Assembly: GCA_002309075.1 (NCBI GenBank)
Contig: DBWP01000008.1
Coordinates: 24,484 to 64,173 of the forward strand
Direction of reading: 5' to 3'
Length of the DNA: 39,690 nt
Source of the DNA: Candidatus Saccharibacteria bacterium UBA1235
GTDB taxonomy: Bacteria > Patescibacteriota > Saccharimonadia > Saccharimonadales > Saccharimonadaceae
A program made the position numbers and the translations under genes. The notes beneath the pieces were generated by a model. The model saw nothing but the letters and a program-made list of their open reading frames with translations. It ran no database searches and had not been told where the DNA came from. Numbering within the stretch: position 1 is the first letter of the stretch; each line of letters begins with the position of its first letter. Below are positions 37,983 through 39,690 of this stretch, piece after piece.

Positions 37983-39613
37983 CACATTTTCTCTGGGATT
38001 TTAATGCCAAGAATATCAAGGCCATGAGCCATGACATCTGAGTAAACTTTAACAATTTTTGCACGTTTGGCCTCTTCTTCAGACCCAGCAACTTGGCAAT
38101 TTTCATAAAAACGCGAGAATTCTTGGGCAAGTTCGTATAAATAGCCTGCAACTTTATGAGGCGCCATTTCGGCAACAGCTCCAGACAATAAATCTTTATA
38201 CTCTAACATCTTTTTGATGATATTTTTCTCATATATATTATATATATTATTATCGGCAGTAGTATCTTTGCAGTTTGTTAAAATCTTTTTAGCGCGGACA
38301 CACGAGTAAAGAAGATATGGACCAGAATTTCCAGTCATTTTTACAGATTCTTGCGGATCAAAAATGATGTTGCCGCCCATTTTATACTTTAAGAAAGCAT
38401 ATTTTGTTGCCGCTAAAGAAATTTTTTCATCAGTTGATCCATAAGTTGTTTTTAATTCCTCGTTTATCATTTCGAGAACATCAACAGCTTTTAAGAAATT
38501 ACCTTTTCTTGAAGACATTTTAACGTTACCAGGAAGCTTAACTAGTCCATGAGTTAAGTGCGCAGTCTTTTCGACCAACTCTTTTGCATACTGTTCGATA
38601 GACTTTAGAACCACTTTCATATAGTCGGCTTGCTCGCTACCAGTAATGACAACTGACTTATCAAAATGATAATCTTCCCATTTTGTAAAAATCAGACCAA
38701 CATCTTTCGCTTCATAAGTAGGGACGCCTTCGTTGTTAATAAAAACACGAGTATGCAAACCATATTTCTCGCCTTTAAAGACAACTGCACCATCAGACTT
38801 TTCATAGACTCCGGCAGCTAGTTCCCTTTTAACGGTTTCGAGGCCAAGACCAGCGACAGTGGATTCTGGGTAATATTTATCGAATTTGACGCCAATTTCA
38901 GCGTAAAAATTCTCGAAATATTCGTAAGATAGCTCACGGCCTTTCCAATAAATTTCTGCAAGCCTAGAATCATGAAGATTTTCAGAATTGATTTTGTAAA
39001 TTTCTTTATTTATCTTCGTGATTTCTTGTTTGGCGTTTTCGTCTTCTTCGTAGGCGGCAGTCCCCTCAACATAGCTTTTTGCAATGTCTTCAATTTTTAG
39101 ATCATCTATATCTTTCTGGAGCAAGATATACATAGTTTTCGCGACATGAAGCCCAACATCGCCGCCGAAGTTAGCGCGGATAACTTTAGCGCCAGCATAT
39201 TCATAAAGTCTAGAGATAGAATCACCAACAACCGACGTGTAAAGATGCCCGACATGAAGAACTTTAAATGGATTTGGGTCGCTAAATTCGCAAATTACAG
39301 TTTTACCCTTAAATTCGTCCGACTTAATTTCTTCACTAAAGTTTTTATATAGGTTGTCTAGTTTTTGGTCGAGATATTCATTAGAAAGATCAAAGTTTAG
39401 AAAGCCAGGAGGAGTTATTTTGACGTTGATTTTATCGCCAATCTCTTCAGCAATCTGCATTGGGGACTTATGAAGATCTTTTGCAAGTTTAAGCGGGGCG
39501 TTAGTAGAATAATCGGCATCAATATTTTCTGGAGACGGAGTGATGTCTGGTTCAAAATCAAGGTTGTACAAATTTTTTATAGCTTGTTTTAATTCTTGCT
39601 TAATCTCTTCCAT
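37982..39613 (-). CDS. argS: Arginyl-tRNA synthetase
   Basis: 543 residues, class I. N-terminal Add1 domain (about 1-100), HIGH motif HVGH at 120-123 in DPNPFKVLHVGHL, KMSSRKGN at 365-372 as the KMSKS equivalent, and a C-terminal DALR anticodon-binding domain (GPYLLYSCVRAKKI onward). TATAAT ends 11 bases before the ATG with no Shine-Dalgarno, so the leader is at most a few bases. Divergent from a tRNA-Gly. Its TGA stop overlaps the orn start. Confidence 0.97.
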   Translation of the reverse strand: MEEIKQELKQAIKNLYNLDFEPDITPSPENIDADYSTNAPLKLAKDLHKSPMQIAEEIGDKINVKITPPGFLNFDLSNEYLDQKLDNLYKNFSEEIKSDEFKGKTVICEFSDPNPFKVLHVGHLYTSVVGDSISRLYEYAGAKVIRANFGGDVGLHVAKTMYILLQKDIDDLKIEDIAKSYVEGTAAYEEDENAKQEITKINKEIYKINSENLHDSRLAEIYWKGRELSYEYFENFYAEIGVKFDKYYPESTVAGLGLETVKRELAAGVYEKSDGAVVFKGEKYGLHTRVFINNEGVPTYEAKDVGLIFTKWEDYHFDKSVVITGSEQADYMKVVLKSIEQYAKELVEKTAHLTHGLVKLPGNVKMSSRKGNFLKAVDVLEMINEELKTTYGSTDEKISLAATKYAFLKYKMGGNIIFDPQESVKMTGNSGPYLLYSCVRAKKILTNCKDTTADNNIYNIYEKNIIKKMLEYKDLLSGAVAEMAPHKVAGYLYELAQEFSRFYENCQVAGSEEEAKRAKIVKVYSDVMAHGLDILGIKIPEKM

Positions 39614-39624
39614 ATATAATATAT

Positions 39625-39630
39625 ATTATA
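39625..39630 (-). promoter_or_regulatory. -10 box of argS-orn
   Basis: Minus-strand TGGTATAAT (extended -10), ending 11 bases before the argS ATG. Confidence 0.55.
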
Positions 39631-39651
39631 CCATATCTGGAGAAAATATGT

Positions 39652-39657
39652 TATAAT
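39652..39657 (+). promoter_or_regulatory. -10 box of the tRNA at the window end
   Basis: Plus-strand TGTTATAAT, 8 bases before the tRNA-Gly 5' end, as expected for transcription starting at the tRNA. Confidence 0.6.
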
Positions 39658-39665
39658 GTGGATAC

Positions 39666-39690
39666 GCGGGTATCGTATAGCGGCTATTAT
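39666..39690 (+). tRNA. tRNA, 5' part only, probably tRNA-Gly
   Basis: Acceptor strand and D-arm GCGGGTATCGTATAGCGGCT match the start of bacterial tRNA-Gly. The anticodon lies beyond the window. Confidence 0.75.

Noticed and set aside
1..39690. CRISPR arrays, insertion sequences or prophage
   Set aside because: No spaced direct-repeat array, transposase, integrase or phage structural gene is visible; the repeats found are short palindromes without coding capacity of their own.

Overview
The window is about 39.7 kb of dense, AT-rich bacterial chromosome with short intergenic gaps. Gene content points to a streamlined Patescibacteria/CPR genome, most likely Candidatus Saccharibacteria (TM7). 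The indicators are a two-unit FISUMP surface protein, a bS21 protein, an isolated type IV pilus ATPase, a TrbC/VirB2-like pilin, reduced HolA and PolA, and no biosynthetic pathways. This placement is inference because there is no 16S gene in view. UGA is a stop codon (parA, parB, fpg-upstream gene and argS end in TGA), which excludes the UGA=Gly code of Gracilibacteria/SR1.

Layout on the minus strand unless stated. 1-3.1 kb: partial tRNA (Thr-like), then parA-parB-rsh coupled by ATGA overlaps. 3.2-7.0 kb: rplU and a three-gene cell-surface operon (108 aa, 590 aa membrane protein, 434 aa secreted/anchored protein). 7.0-7.5 kb: two tiny ORFs (52 and 32 aa) behind one of the best promoters in the window. 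7.5-16.4 kb: T-box-controlled ileS, then ftsA, ftsZ-nrdR-thioredoxin-like-mscS, adk-map and rpsU. 16.4-24.5 kb: FISUMP surface protein, NatA/NatB-type ABC exporter, tRNA-Arg, methyltransferase, pilB-like ATPase, tRNA-Asp, DHH-like protein. 24.6-30.5 kb: rpsT (+) convergent with holA, fpg, a phospholipase C-like protein, an NrdD-tail-like protein, polA, a CoaE-like kinase. 30.5-39.7 kb: an APH-like kinase (+), zeta-toxin-like kinase, lipid kinase, VirB2-like pilin, rpoD, dnaG, a membrane protein and mscL (+), a YjbR-like protein, orn, argS and a partial tRNA-Gly (+).

Three signals cut across the genes. (1) Many single genes and operon heads have an extended -10 box (TGn-TATAAT) only 6-9 bases before the start codon and no Shine-Dalgarno, so they should be leaderless; two divergent pairs share one self-complementary -10. 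Internal operon genes instead use strong AGGAGG-type sites, often inside the end of the upstream gene. (2) Two families of GC-rich palindromic repeats about 80-115 bp long are present. One family sits inside ileS, polA and the lipid kinase without disrupting the reading frame. The other sits at the map/ftsA junction and fused to the start of polA. They resemble the concept of Rickettsia palindromic elements. (3) DnaG and NrdR have both lost every zinc-ribbon ligand, while Fpg in the same window keeps its zinc finger. A further regulatory item is a transcription-attenuating T-box with an AUC specifier in front of ileS.

Cell-cycle genes (parA/B, ftsA/Z, dnaG, polA, holA) and information genes (ileS, argS, rplU, rpsT, rpsU, rpoD, map) dominate. 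Surface and secretion genes (FISUMP, 434/590 aa proteins, VirB2-like pilin, PilB-like ATPase) fit a host-attached episymbiont lifestyle.
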